Shown here: positions 46,255-57,120 of the stretch, one piece after another
How positions within the stretch are numbered: position 1 is the stretch's first letter
How the letters are laid out: every line of letters starts with the position of its first letter
From: Myxocyprinus asiaticus
Taxonomy: Eukaryota; Chordata; Actinopteri; Cypriniformes; Catostomidae
DNA: 64,000 nucleotides
Assembly (NCBI RefSeq): GCF_019703515.2
Contig: NC_059368.1
Span: 33,043,891-33,107,890 of the forward strand
Reading direction: 5' to 3'
Translations under genes and position numbers: made by a program
Notes under the pieces: generated by a model
What the model was told of the DNA's origin: nothing
The model's input: only the letters and a program-made list of their open reading frames with translations
The model's database searches: none

Positions 46255-47143
46255 AGCTTGAGGGGTTTTACAGCCCCTACTTCATCATACCGAAAAAAGG
46301 CAGTGGGTTGCGGCCAATCTTGGACCTGTGAGTACTGAACCGGGCTTTACACAGACTCTCGTTCAAGATGCGGACGCAAAAACGCATTCTGGCGAGCATC
46401 CGGCATCAGGATTGGTTCGCGGCAGTAGACCTGAAGGACGCGTACTTCCACGTCTCGATCCTTCCTCAACACAGACCCTTCCTGCGGTTTGCATTCGAGG
46501 GACAGGCATATCAGTACATGGTCCTCCCTTTCGGCCAGTCCCTGTCTCCTCACATCTTCACGAAGGTTGGAGAGGCAGCCCTTGCCCCGCTAAGGGAGGT
46601 GGGCATTCGCATTCTTAAGTATCTTGATGACTGGCTAATCTTAGCTCACTCTCGGGACATGTTGTGCGCACACAGGGACTTGGTGCTCTCACACCTCAGC
46701 CGACTAGGGCTTCGGGTCAACTGGGAAAAGAGCAAGCTCCTCCCGGTTCAGAGCATCTCTTTTCTCTTTGGAGTTGGACTCAGTCTCTTTGACAGCACGC
46801 CTCACGAATGAGCGTGCCCAGTTTTCAGCCCTTGGACCAACCTCTCATTTCTATGGGTAGGTGTTCCCCTAGAACTGGTCTCCAGGCGCGTCCTGGTCAT
46901 GATGGACGCCTCCAAAATGGGCTGGGGTGCTGTTTGCAACGGGCACCCATCCGCCGGCTTGTGGATGGGCCCGCGACTGCTTTGGCACATCAACTGCCTC
47001 GAGTTGTTGGCAATTCTGCTTGCCCTGCGGAGGTTTCGGCCGTTGATCCAGGGCAAGCACGTGTTAGTTCAGACAGACAACAGGGCAATGGTAGCATATG
47101 TCAACTGCCAAGGTGGTCTGTGCTCTCCTTGTATGTCACATGC
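46255..47143 (+). pseudogene. DIRS reverse transcriptase and RNase H (copy B)
   Basis: The RT frame (46368-46811) has WFAAVDLKDAYFHVSI, RFAFEGQAYQYMVLPFG and KYLDDWLILAHS, with the YxDD box intact, unlike copy A. RNase H (46899-47143) has MMDASKMGWGAVCNG, WHINCLELLAILLALR and QTDNRAMVAYVNCQGG. Several frame changes separate the blocks (around 46330 and 46790-46900). The frame is cut at 47143 by the Gmr1-like LTR. Confidence 0.8.
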
Positions 47144-47304
47144 TGTGGAGGTGAGGGCGTGGTCAAGCATTCGTCTGGGGAAGAGTGGAAGCAGTAAGGG
47201 TTTTCATCTGAGATGAATTGCAGGTAGATGGGGTGAGAAATGGGGGAAACAAAAGGGGCCAGACCTCAGATTAAGGGAGAGAACTCAGCTGAAATCAACA
47301 CCAG

Positions 47305-48110
47305 GCCCTCATGGAGCTTCAGAGAGAGCAGCAACAGCGCTTTAAGGTGCTCCTTTGGGCCCAGGAGGATGTCTGGCAAGTGCTGTGGAGCTTAGTACCC
47401 CAGGAGGGGGCAGCCTCCCCGTCCCAGGCAGCAGCGCACCCCCACGTGTTGCTTACCAAGATGGGGCCTCAAGATGGGTGGTCCATCCTCTGCCACTGCT
47501 GACACGGGAAGCCCAGGTCGTGGCACAAAAGCTTCTGGTCATCAACCTCCTGGACTACTCGGTGCTGAAGAAGTCCATCTTGCAACGGGTCGGCCGCAGC
47601 CCAGGAGAACATCAGAGTTTCCACTCCTTAACTCTGAGCGAGGCCGGCCGCCCGTTTGCCTTTGCCCAGCAGCTCTGTGACGCCTGCTGGTGGTGGGTGC
47701 CAGCCTAGGAGGACAGTGATGCCAAGGATGTCATCAACCTGGTGGTGCTGGAGCAGTTTGTCTCCCGGTTGCTGAAGGGGACAGCTGTCGCTGGACAAAG
47801 CGATCCAGCTTGTGGAAGACCATCTGGCAGCGTATCCGAAGGCCGGCACTTCTCAGGCCCTTCCCTCATCTAATGTCTCCTCTCCTTCCCCCCCCTCCTT
47901 ACGTCCTGTTCTGTTTACCTGGAAAGGGTGGAACATTCACCCAAGACTGGCTCCCCAGTCATGAGGGCTCTCTGCTTCCACAAACCCCATCTCTCCCCTC
48001 TCTTCATCCCAGGATGAAGGAGTCCACTGCCACAAGTGTGGGCGGAAGGCTTGGGCCGGTCTGCTGGAGTTGCGGGGAGCTGGCTCATGTTCGAGAGCAG
48101 TGCCCGTTAA
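47305..48110 (+). pseudogene. Gmr1-like gag with SCAN-like region and zinc knuckle (copy B)
   Basis: It starts within gag (HQALMELQREQQQRFKVLL). The SCAN-like part reads LLDYSVLKKSILQRVGRS, GRPFAFAQQLCDAC and VVLEQFVSRLL. After proline-rich codons comes a full CCHC knuckle, CWSCGELAHVREQC (about 48061-48102). In-frame stops (47706) and a frameshift are present. SCAN domains of vertebrate zinc-finger genes are thought to derive from Gmr1-like gag (established knowledge). Confidence 0.68.
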
Positions 48111-48169
48111 TGGAGGTGGGGGCCTTGATCCGGATCCACGACACCCCACAGACCACCCCCGAGCGAGCA

Positions 48170-48470
48170 GGGACATACCAAATACCCATGAGTATTAAGG
48201 GGGGTACATACCAAGCCATAGTGGATTCAGGTTGTAATCAAACCTCCATACATCAACGCTTGGTTCAAAACAGGGCATTGGAGGCAAATAATCGGGTGAA
48301 GGTGAGGTGTGTGCATGGGGTTATTCATGATTATCCTGTAGTGACCATCATGGTAATATTCCAGGGAAAAAGCCTAATATTGAGGTGGTGGTTAGTTCTT
48401 GCCTCACATATCCACTAATTTTGGAAACTAATTGGCTAACTTTTCAATCACTATTGAAGGGGTTGTGTGT
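48170..48470 (+). pseudogene. Gmr1-like protease (copy B)
   Basis: TYQAIVDSGCNQTSIHQRLV shows the aspartic protease D-S-G motif, intact here but altered in copies A and C. VRCVHGVIHDYPVVTIMVIF and HPLILETNWLTFQSLL-like codons follow, with a frame change near 48370. Confidence 0.7.
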
Positions 48471-48639
48471 GGATGGGTCCTGTGAGAAAGTAAACTGGTG
48501 TGGGATGTGCGAAGTGCTGGCTGGGGAGGCTGCTCCGCGTCAGGCTGACACTGGGGAAGTGGAGGTGTCATCCTCCCCCGCCCTTAGGGATTCCCGGTAG
48601 GGTATTTTCTGCTAGAGCAATCATGAAACACGTGTTTAA

Positions 48640-49457
48640 CCAAGTGAAAGTGATTGATGATCAGTGTCTCCAGCTGGGCATCACACTCACATATCCATAT
48701 TTTTCAATTATAAAAGATCGGTTGTATAGAGTGACACAGGACACTCGGACAAATGAAAATACAACCCAGTTGTTGATACCAACAAGCCGTCAGGAAATAT
48801 TCCAGGCGGCTCATCATAATCCGATGGCAGGTCACTTGGGACAGGGGAAAACACAAAGCTGTCTCATTGCCTGTTTCTATTGGCCGGGCATTCACGGGGA
48901 TATTTTCTGGTGGTGTGTGGCATGCCGTGGCTGTCAGCTGGTGAATCCGCCAGCCACTCAAAAAGCGCCATTGCACCCCCTTCCACTGATCGAGAAGAAT
49001 CCCACAGTGATTGGGCCAGCCTGGTGGTTCTGGTACCTAAGAGCGATGGTTTGGTTCTGTATGGATTATAGGAAAGTTAACGCGGTGTCAAAATGTTATG
49101 CTTATCCAATGCCTCATGTTGACAAACTGCTTGATTGGTTGGGCACAGCTCGCTTTTTCGCATCTTATGGATGTCACGGAACAGTGCCAACAAGCATTCA
49201 CGCAGGTAAAATCTGCGCTTTGTGGCGGGCCACTTCTGCATTCCCCTGATTTCTCTCTCCCTTTTGTTTTGCAGATGGATGCATCAGACAGGGGGCTGGG
49301 TGCGGTACTGTCCCAAGTGCTGCAGAGGAAGGAGCGCCTGGTGCTGTACATTAGTCAGAAGCTCTCTATGAGGGAGATGAAGTACAGCACCATAGAGAAG
49401 GAGTGCTTGGCCATCAAGTGGGCGGTCCTCACTCTCCACTACTATATGTTGGGATGA
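48640..49457 (+). pseudogene. Integrase zinc domain joined to RT start and RNase H (copy B)
   Basis: The HHCC zinc-binding domain is present: AAHHNPMAGHLGQG and CVACRGCQLVNPPATQ (48780-48970). Directly after LHPLPLIE the sequence jumps to RT codons (FCMDYRKVNAVSKCYAYPMP at about 49050), so the whole integrase core is missing. RT ends after ARFF (near 49160) and jumps to CQQAFTQVKSALCGG and RNase H: LQMDASDRGLGAVLSQ, VLYISQKLSMREMKYSTIEK and CLAIKWAVLTLHYY. RNase H is the best kept part. Confidence 0.72.
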
Positions 49458-49679
49458 GCATTCACCCTCTGTTTAGACCATGCCTCGCTCCAATTGCTGC
49501 AATGCATGATGGATGCCAATACCCGGATCACCCGTTGGTATCTGACACTCCAGCCGTTTAAGTTAGAGGTGGTCCACGGGCCGGGGATGCAGATGGCTGT
49601 CGCGGACTTCCTCTCCAGAAGGGGGGGGGGAGTGGGCAGGCTGGACAGTTCCCCCAGCCTGAGTCGGGCGGTGGGGGTA

Positions 49680-49999
49680 TGTGGAGGCCGTGGTCGAGTG
49701 TTCGTCTGGGGGAGAGAGGAAGCAGTAAGGGTTTTCACCTGAGATGAATAGCTGGTATTTGCTGTTTCTTTGTTCACGGTGAGAGAGGGGGGTAAATAAA
49801 AGGTGCCAGACCTCAGAGTGAGGGAGAGAACCCAGCTGAAGCTACGAGTGTGTTGGCCGCTGCCAGTCCCACTGTATATAGCGTATCGAGTGTTGTGTGA
49901 AGCTTTTACCGTTACGCAGTCAAGCAAACGTGTTTAATGTGTGAAGAATAAAAGTACCTTTGAGTTGGATTCAATTCTTCATTCCACGAACTTGTTACA
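49680..49999 (+). repeat. 3' LTR of Gmr1-like copy B
   Basis: It starts TGTGGAGGCCGTGG after a purine-rich tract (CGGGCGGTGGGGGTA) and ends CGAACTTGTTACA. A polyadenylation-like AATAAAAG lies near 49948. Length 320 bp, similar to the 316-bp LTR of copy C. Confidence 0.82.
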
Positions 50000-51275
50000 A
50001 ATGCATAAAGCAATACTTAATACTTATCTGTCTTGTATTTGTACACTATGTTCTACCTGCATTATCTAATCACTACTGTAATATTTGCAGTTTTTTTTTT
50101 TTTTTCTGCATTGCATCCTGCAAGTGAAATGTCAGGCCCACACTAAAAGCACTTATTTGGAAGTGTTTCAACATCCTTTTAAATGCTTAAGATCTGTTTC
50201 AACTGGGATTAAAGTGGCTTGTGTAGGAGTGTATTTTTTCAGTTTAAACACAAGCCAGGAAAGACACATTATGAATGGTTCTTCAGAGGTGCTGTTTCAA
50301 AGGCCCATAATTTGTTTCTAATTGTCTCCAAAAGCTTTGAAACCTTATACTGGCAAAGGTGTTGCTGGAAACACTGGTATGTAAATCACCTTCTTCCATA
50401 AACATAAAACAACATTTTCATTTAAGAGGGAAAAGACATGTTTGATACCAGCCTTACTGAAGTTAGCAGTTTTTCAAAAAAAAAAAAAAAAAAAACCTTT
50501 TAACAATATCATAATAATATAACAATATAAATAGTCACAAAGCAGTTTGACAGGGTGCCAGGAATGAAAACCCTACTATGCAAGTGCATGGCAACAGTCA
50601 CAAAAAAAAAAAAAAAAAAATAAGAAAAAAAAATAAAAAATCACTAAAATGTTTTATGTTTAATGATTTCATGGTAAAATGCATTGCATCCTGCAAGTGA
50701 AATCTTTCTATGTCAGGCCACTCTAATAGCACTTATTTGGAAGTGTTTCAGCATCCTTTAAAATGCATAAGATCTGTTTTAGTTAAAGATTAAAGCGGCT
50801 GGTGATGTCTTCCTGGTTTCTATTACCTGTGCTCTTTCTCTGAGCTCTTGAGCATCATTTAAAAGTCAGCTGCTTGAAAACGAAGCACTGAAGACATCTT
50901 AATTCACCTTGTAAAAACTTGTGTCAGCTTTCCCCTCCCCTCTTAGGCATTTTTATTGAGTGCTAGTTTTTATTACCTCTTTAAGGTTCTTTTTCATGCT
51001 GGAAGGTAGTGAACAAAGCATGGGTCAAGTCAAGACCATTGCTCAGTCAGATGCTATTTTTTTTTAAATATAAAATATCATCCTCATTCACTGTATTTTG
51101 GCCCACAAAATGTTGCATTTGGCTGCAAAACATAGAACAAGCTTCATTAATACTTTAAAATACTTTTATGAGACTGCTTCCACCAAGGATGTAGATTTAG
51201 GTTGTAATTGCTTGTTTTGAATATTGGGGGGCTTCCACTCTATACTACCTAAGTGAGAAATGAATAAGCAGGGCA
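50000..51275. other. Non-coding stretch with a dispersed direct repeat
   Basis: A block beginning GCATTGCATCCTGCAAGTGA occurs at about 50108-50222 and again at 50681-50800, with the shared core AGCACTTATTTGGAAGTGTT. A-runs lie at 50477-50497 and 50602-50640. No coding exon is recognised. Confidence 0.6.
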
Positions 51276-51283
51276 TATTTCTG

Positions 51284-52125
51284 CAGGGTTGGGAGGGTTA
51301 CTTTTGAAATGTATTCCACTACAGATTACAGAATACATGCTGTATAATGTAATTTGTAACATATTCCGTTAGATACTCATTCTAGTAACGCATTCTAAAT
51401 ACTTTGGATTACTTCTTCAGCACTGGTAGATTTTTTAACTTGTTTTGACTATAAAAACTCTGCCAGTAAGACAAAATACACATGTTAAAAATACATTCTC
51501 TGAAAAACCTAAATATCTTATGCAGTGTTGTTTCTAAAACAAGATAAATCAAATTGATCTTGTTTGAAGGATTTTAAGATATTTGAACAAGAAAACAACA
51601 CAAAAATTATTATCAAGAATATGAATTTTGCCCTAATATCAAAGGTCTTACTAGAAAAAAAGAAATTTTGATCCAACGTGAATTTTCTTGATAAAAAATA
51701 TGATTGTGCCTGGTAACATGTGCATGTAAAATGGCTAGAAATAGCATTTTAGCTTAGCATAAAGCTGACAATTTACACAAGGTTTATTTCTATTTCTTCT
51801 GCTCCAAACTTACTTCAAACTTACTTCTTTGTCTGCTCGTATGAATGTAACACATCATAAGAAAGTGTTTCACCGCTGTTCAAATGCACTTTGGATCGCA
51901 TCATTTATATGTATATATGTTTTCCATCTGAAAGGACTAAATATTAAATGAAACAAATGACGATAAAATGAAAAATAATCTCTTCAGTAATCAAAATACT
52001 TTTTGAATGTAACTGTATTCTAATTACCAATTATTTAAATTGTAACTGTGTGGAATACAGTTACTAATATTTTGTATTTTAAATATGTAATCCCATTACA
52101 TGTATTCCGTCACTCCTCAGACCCG
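51284..52125. mobile_element. hAT-type MITE (copy 2, 842 bp) with perfect 8-bp TSD
   Basis: It starts CAGGGTTGGGAGGGTTAC and ends CGTCACTCCTCAGACCCG. Flanks are an exact TATTTCTG direct repeat (51276-51283 and 52126-52133), the 8-bp duplication made by hAT transposases. It is the reverse orientation of the copy at 40472-41276. There is no transposase coding. Confidence 0.9.
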
Positions 52126-52133
52126 TATTTCTG

Positions 52134-53474
52134 TAACATTCTAAACTCTTAGAACTCATATAAATAAACAATCACTATATTACTGTATTCTGATATAAAG
52201 AAATAGTCGTTTATGTTTGTTTATGATTCATTTCTTGCAGAATGTAATCACACTAACACATTATTTTCATATACAGATACACAATTGAACTTTTTCGTTG
52301 TGCACCAGCTGTCCTCGTGTGGCCGTTGTCATACTTAAAACTTCCCTATATCCCCTATTGTCCTTCATTTATCAAATTGACTCTTAATTGTCTTCAGTCT
52401 CCTTAAATCTGAAAATTCTCTCTCACAGGGTCAATCTGCTAGGGTGCAAAACAACATTTTACCATGGTGGAGAAAATGGTTTGCTTCTATTTTAGCATTT
52501 CCTTGCATGCAGGACATAATGTGTCAAAAGAGGATCTAAAACTCTAATGCATCTTTCTTTTTCCTGCCTTAAAAGATCAAGATACAGTAAGGGAGGTTAT
52601 CTGTATCCTGCAGTATCTGCAGGATACAGATTCTTTCTATCTAATCAGCTTGCCTCGCACATTTTGGACTATCTTCAGGTTTCCCTGACATTAAATGGTA
52701 TATGTCATGATACAGCTCTTTCTCTAGTAGCTTTGCTTATTCTATAAACTACACTAATGTAAACTTTTAGTTTTATTTCATTGACAGATGGCCATCAGCT
52801 CCTAATTTTGAAAATATATAGTGTACATATACTGTAAAAAGTGGTAACCTGCTATTGTTACCTTATAGGGATATATTTCTACCTAATCTAAATTTGTTTT
52901 GTTGATATAACCTAATGCATTTTGATTGATTCAGTGATGTTAAATATTTTCGTTAACAGTTTATTTAGATGTCACCGCATATTTAGTTTTTTTTTTTTTT
53001 TTTTTTTAAAGATGGGCTGCTTTATCTACTGGGACTTCCACTACCATGCACTTGGTTTGCTCTGTCTTCTGTGCTCTGCTACACTGACTTTTGTCAAGCT
53101 AATTAAGCTCACATGCCTCATCTGTTAACCTAGCACTTGTCTTACAGTAATGTAATGATGGATGTAAGCATTGCTAATAATCTTCTGGTAAATATTGGGT
53201 TTAAACTCTGTTTTCTAGTCCCCAGTTGTTACACCAACATGACACAAAAGCAGAATTTTCTTTGTAATGGATACAGAAATGCATTCTCACAAACATAATG
53301 TAATTTATTTTGTGCTACAGCTTCAGATAAAGATTTTCTAAATATAAGAACATAGAAGGAATATTTTAATATAAACATTTTCTTCCATTTAAAAAATATA
53401 TTAGAAGTTAATTTAAATAAAAAATGAATTAAATAAGTAAAATAAATTTCTAAATATATCATTTATACCCGTTA
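52134..53474. other. Non-coding stretch, nothing recognised
   Basis: AT-rich sequence with a T-run at 52988-53008. Short open frames do not resemble known proteins. There is no repeat family I can name. Confidence 0.45.
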
Positions 53475-53960
53475 CACTGTAAAAATGAACAAGCTGATTC
53501 AACTTAAAATAATTTGTAACCTGGCTGCCTTAAAATGTTGAGTTAGGCAAGCTAAGAAACTTAAGTTCCTTAAACTTAGAATAAATAGTTGGGGCGACAA
53601 AGGTGAAGCTGACGAGGTAGTCTGATCAACTTAAAGTATAAAGTTTATTCAAGAAGTTATTTAGTTATACCAACAAGTTGTACAAACCTAAATCGCAGTT
53701 GAGACAACATAAAATGACTAGTAAAACCAACAAACCTGTATTGCTATCTTGAGTTATACAAACATGAAAATAAAAGTTGTTTAAACTAAGCATTTTGCTG
53801 AATCAATTTATAATTATTAGTTGTGCAAACATAACAATAAATACCTGAATATTATGACAAATTTCACATAGTAACATGTTTCTCTAGACAGCTTTAGTAC
53901 CATACAAGAACAACTGTTAAAAACCAGAAATTGTGAAATATAAACTTTTACAGCTTAAAT
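53475..53960. mobile_element. Possible MITE with CACTGTAAAAA end
   Basis: It begins CACTGTAAAAATGAACAAGC with CTGATTCAACTTAAAATAAT, a start I associate with a common teleost non-autonomous DNA element (memory). The right end is not clear; a degenerate TTTTACAG lies near 53949. There is no coding. Confidence 0.4.
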
Positions 53961-54020
53961 TGAAGTGCTGTAGTTAAATTGCACAAACTTTCTAAATAAC
54001 AGATATTCTCTTAACTGAAC

Positions 54021-54336
54021 TGTGGCATGGGGGTGGGCGTGGTCATGTGTTGGTCTGTGGGAGAGGGAGAGCGGTAACCTGGCTCATAATTGTCTCTAAC
54101 ACCTGACTCTCATTATAGTGATGGCAGAGGGAGATTAAAATGCACGCCAGAGCATCAGAGGAGAGAGAGAGAGTGACCAGCGAGTTAAAACACAGAGAGA
54201 AAGAGTTTTTGTTATTGTTTCTGTTTTGAAGGTAACCGTCAACTGTGGACTATTTATTTATTAAAAGAAATTGACCTTGAACCTGCTTCGTTGTCTTCTG
54301 CCTCCTCCATTGCCCACAAACCAAGGTCCTGTTACA
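54021..54336 (+). repeat. 5' LTR of Gmr1-like copy C
   Basis: It starts TGTGGCATGGGGGTGG and ends AAGGTCCTGTTACA. The first ~140 bp match the truncated 3' LTR at 58605-58751 with few differences. The similarity to the LTR of copies A and B is limited to the ends and the GTGGTC...GGGAGAG block, so the copies are different subfamilies. Confidence 0.85.
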
Positions 54337-54337
54337 G

Positions 54338-54355
54338 TGGTGCCAAAAGCCTGGG
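54338..54355 (+). other. Primer-binding site
   Basis: TGGTGCCAAAAGCCTGGG begins one base after the LTR and has the TGG start expected for pairing to a tRNA 3' CCA. The tRNA species is not identified. Confidence 0.6.
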
Positions 54356-54374
54356 TTTGGAGGAGTATGCCGTT

Positions 54375-55360
54375 ATGGAGTCCTCACCACTGGGCGAAGT
54401 GTTCAAGACCCTCATCAGCATTCAGCAAACACAACACCAGGCCCTCATGGAGGTACGCCTGGAGCATGAACAATGCTTCCAAGTCCTGCCCCAGGCACAA
54501 GCGGAGGACCGGTAGGTGCTCCGGAGTCTGATCGCCAGGGAGGGGGCTGGCACTGCGACCTCCCCAGAGCCTACCCTACCTGTGGCCCTAATGAAGGTGG
54601 GGCCAAACAATGATTCAGAGGCCTTCCTCTACCTTTTTGAGAAGACCGCAGAGGTTTGGAAGTGGCCTCCTGATCAGTGGGCGGCCTGCCTGTTGCCCCT
54701 ACTCTCTGGGGAGGAGCAGCTATCGGCACAACAACTCCCCACTGCCAGCCTCCTGGACTACAGTCACCTGAAGAAAGCCATCCAGCAACAGGTCGGTCGG
54801 ACCCCGGCACAGAGTCGGCAGCTTTTCCGCTCTCTGAGCTTTGGGAAGGATGGCCGTCCGTTCGCGTTTGCGCAGCAGCTCCGTGACGCCTGCCGGAAGT
54901 GGTTGCTGGTGGGGTGAACCCGCAGCATCATGAAAGTCATCGATCTGGTGGTACTGGAGTTCATCTCCCAACTTCCCGAGGCATGTCCGAGTGGGTCCAG
55001 TGCCACTGTCCGGCATCGCTGGAGGAAGCCATCCGGTGGGCAGAGGACTATATGGCGGTGTTCCCAGGAGGCGGCGAAGCAGTGTTGTCTTCTCTCTCTC
55101 CACCCCCTGTCTCTCATGTTTCCCCTCCCTCCCATCCCCCTCAGTCCCACCCAGTCCCGGCTCCTCTGAGGTGGGGAGTTGCCCCGCCCAAACCCCACCC
55201 CCGGTCCAGAGGACCCTTCCACTTGTCTGTCCCTCCTACTCCCCTGGTCTCCCTTCGCTATCCCCCACCCAGGCTGGCGAGACTGCCCCCACGAGTGTGG
55301 GAGGAAGACCTGGGCCAGTCTGCTGGAGCTGCGGGGAAACCGGACACAGCCAGGAGTTGG
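54375..55360 (+). pseudogene. Gmr1-like gag with SCAN-like capsid part
   Basis: The ATG at 54375 gives MESSPLGEVFKTLISIQQTQ, and TAG at about 54512 interrupts it. The next frame (54516-54917) includes LPTASLLDYSHLKKAIQQQV and FRSLSFGKDGRPFAFAQQLR. The SCAN-like end continues in other frames with DLVVLEF, SEWVQCHCPASLEEAI and WAEDYMAVFP. The zinc knuckle at 55321 reads CWSCGETGHSQE and lacks the last Cys that copy B keeps. Gag would form the particle and pack RNA. Confidence 0.75.
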
Positions 55361-55419
55361 AGGTGGTGACACTGGTCCGGATCCCCCACACTCCACAAGC
55401 TGCCCCCGATCGGGCAGGG

Positions 55420-55710
55420 GCGTATCGGTTACCGGTAAGAGTAAAAGGGGATACACATCAAGCTTTGGTGGAAACAGGTTGTTCTCAAACCTTGATCCAC
55501 CAACGCTTGGTGCAAGACGGGGCATTGGATAAAAATAAACAGGTGAGGATGAGGTGTGTGCATAGTGACATTCAGAAGTATCCAGTGGTTACCACTGAGA
55601 TACGATTCAGGGGGAAAAGGCATAGAGTCGAGGCTGCGGTTAATCACCGCCTCACCCATCCACTAATTCTGGGAACCAATTGGCTCGGTTTTAAAAATCT
55701 ATTGAGGTAA
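55420..55710 (+). pseudogene. Gmr1-like protease, catalytic Asp changed
   Basis: HQALVETGCSQTLIHQRLV aligns with VDSGCNQTSIHQRLV of copy B, so the catalytic Asp is Glu here (GAA at 55471-55473). It continues VRMRCVHSDIQKYPVVTTEI and THPLILGTNWLGFKNLL and ends with TAA/TGA codons near 55710. It lies just before the linker to integrase. Confidence 0.7.
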
Positions 55711-55746
55711 TGTGTGTGGATGGGTCCTGCAAAGTAGTGGGGCGGG

Positions 55747-57120
55747 GTGTGGTGTGCTATGGCTGGTGAGGTGGTGCCAGGGCCGTCAATGTCGGCTCTG
55801 CATCAGGATGACGCAGACGAGGGAGTCCCCATTCTCAGGGGCTTCCCTGAGGGGGATTTCCTTCTGGAGAAGTCATGTGATGAGTCCCTCAAGCATGCCT
55901 TTGACCAAGTGAAAGTAATTGATGGTCAACAGCTCCAGCCCGGTGTTGCGTTCACATACCCGTACTTTTCTATTATTAAAGAGCGGTTGTATTGAGTGAT
56001 GCAGGACACTCAAACCAAAGAGAATACAACTCAGCTGTTATTACCAAAGAGCTGTCGGGAAACACTCTTCCAGGCAGCTCACTATAATCCAATAGCTGGC
56101 CACTTAGAAAACGAAAAGGCTTTGAACCGTATAATGGCCCGTTTCTTTTGGCCAGGCATTCACGGGGACGTTTACAAGTGGTGTGCGGTGTGCCATGAAT
56201 GTCAGTTGGTGAATCCACCAGCCACCCCAAAAGTGCCATTGTGCCCGCTGCCGTTGATCGAGATCCCCTTCGAGAGAATTGGCATGGATCTCATTGGGCC
56301 ATTAGAGTGGACTGCACGCAGGCATCACTTTGTATTAATTCTGGTGGATTATGCAATGCGATATCCGGAAGCAGTGCATCTACGCAACATCTCAGCACAT
56401 AGTGTTGCGGAGGCACTCTTTAAAAATATTTCCTGAGTGGGGATTCCAAAGGAAATCCTCACTGATCAAGGCACAACATTCATGTCATGTACACTTCGTG
56501 AACTATATGAATTATTAGGCATTAAGTTGATTCGTACCAGCATTTATCACCCGCAAACCGAAGGGTTGGTCGAACGATTTAATAAGAACTTAAAAAACAT
56601 GACTCGCAAGTTCATACATGAAGATGCTAAAAACTGGGATAAGTGGCTCAAACCCCTGCTGTTTGCAGTACAAGAGGTCCCGCAAGCCTCCACCGGGTTT
56701 TCCCAGTTTGAGCTACTGTATAAGCGCCAGCCGCACGGCATGATTGATGTCATACGGGAAGCTTGGGGGGGAAGGACCTTCGAATAGTAAAAACCAAATT
56801 CAATACATTCTTGACCTTAGAGCAAAACTCCACACTTTGGGTAACACAGGAGAATTGGCTCCAAGCGCAAGAACGTAAATGACGACTGTACGACAGGGGC
56901 ACTCGACTACGGGAATTCGCACAGAGAGATAAAGTGCTTTTATTGCTGCCCACCTCGAGCTCCAAATTACTCGCAAAGTGGGAAGGACACTTTGAGGTCA
57001 CACGACAAGTCAGAGATCTCGATTATGAGGTTAGGCGAACAGATAGGGTAGGGGCACGTCAAACCTACCACATCAACCTCCTCAAACCATGGAGGGAGGC
57101 GGTACCTGTAGCCTTGGTGA
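55747..57120 (+). pseudogene. Gmr1-like integrase, located upstream of RT
   Basis: After a linker (SLKHAFDQVKVIDGQQLQPG) comes the HHCC domain: AAHYNPIAGHLENEK and CAVCHECQLVNPPATP (56070-56225). The catalytic core has PFERIGMDLIGPL (Asp), PKEILTDQGTTFMSCTL (Asp) and YHPQTEGLVERFNKNLKNM (Glu), with all three residues kept. A TGA at about 56434 splits the frame. The tail (56934-57080) has SKLLAKWEGHFEVTRQVRDL and YHINLLKPWRE, a GPY/F-like module. It would insert the element cDNA. Confidence 0.82.

Larger units (their letters stand above)
45163..47143 (+). mobile_element. DIRS element, 5' half (copy B)
   Basis: The terminal repeat starts near 45163 and carries TATAAAAG (45305-45312). Broken gag follows (about 45583-46200) and then RT-RNase H (46255-47143). 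The copy ends exactly where a Gmr1-like LTR begins (47144), in the middle of RNase H. I could not find the rest of RNase H or the recombinase after the Gmr1-like element. The 5' part is the same family as copy C, but not copy A. Confidence 0.82.
47144..49999 (+). mobile_element. Gmr1-like Ty3/gypsy element, internally deleted (copy B)
   Basis: The 5' LTR starts TGTGGAGGTGAGGG at 47144 and is cut at about 47297, joining gag. The 3' LTR is complete (49680-49999). In between lie gag with SCAN-like region, zinc knuckle, protease, integrase zinc-binding domain, the start of RT and RNase H. The integrase core and the RT palm are deleted. Flanks CATGC (47139-47143) and AATGC (50000-50004) share 4 of 5 bases, a possible target duplication. 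Confidence 0.8.
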
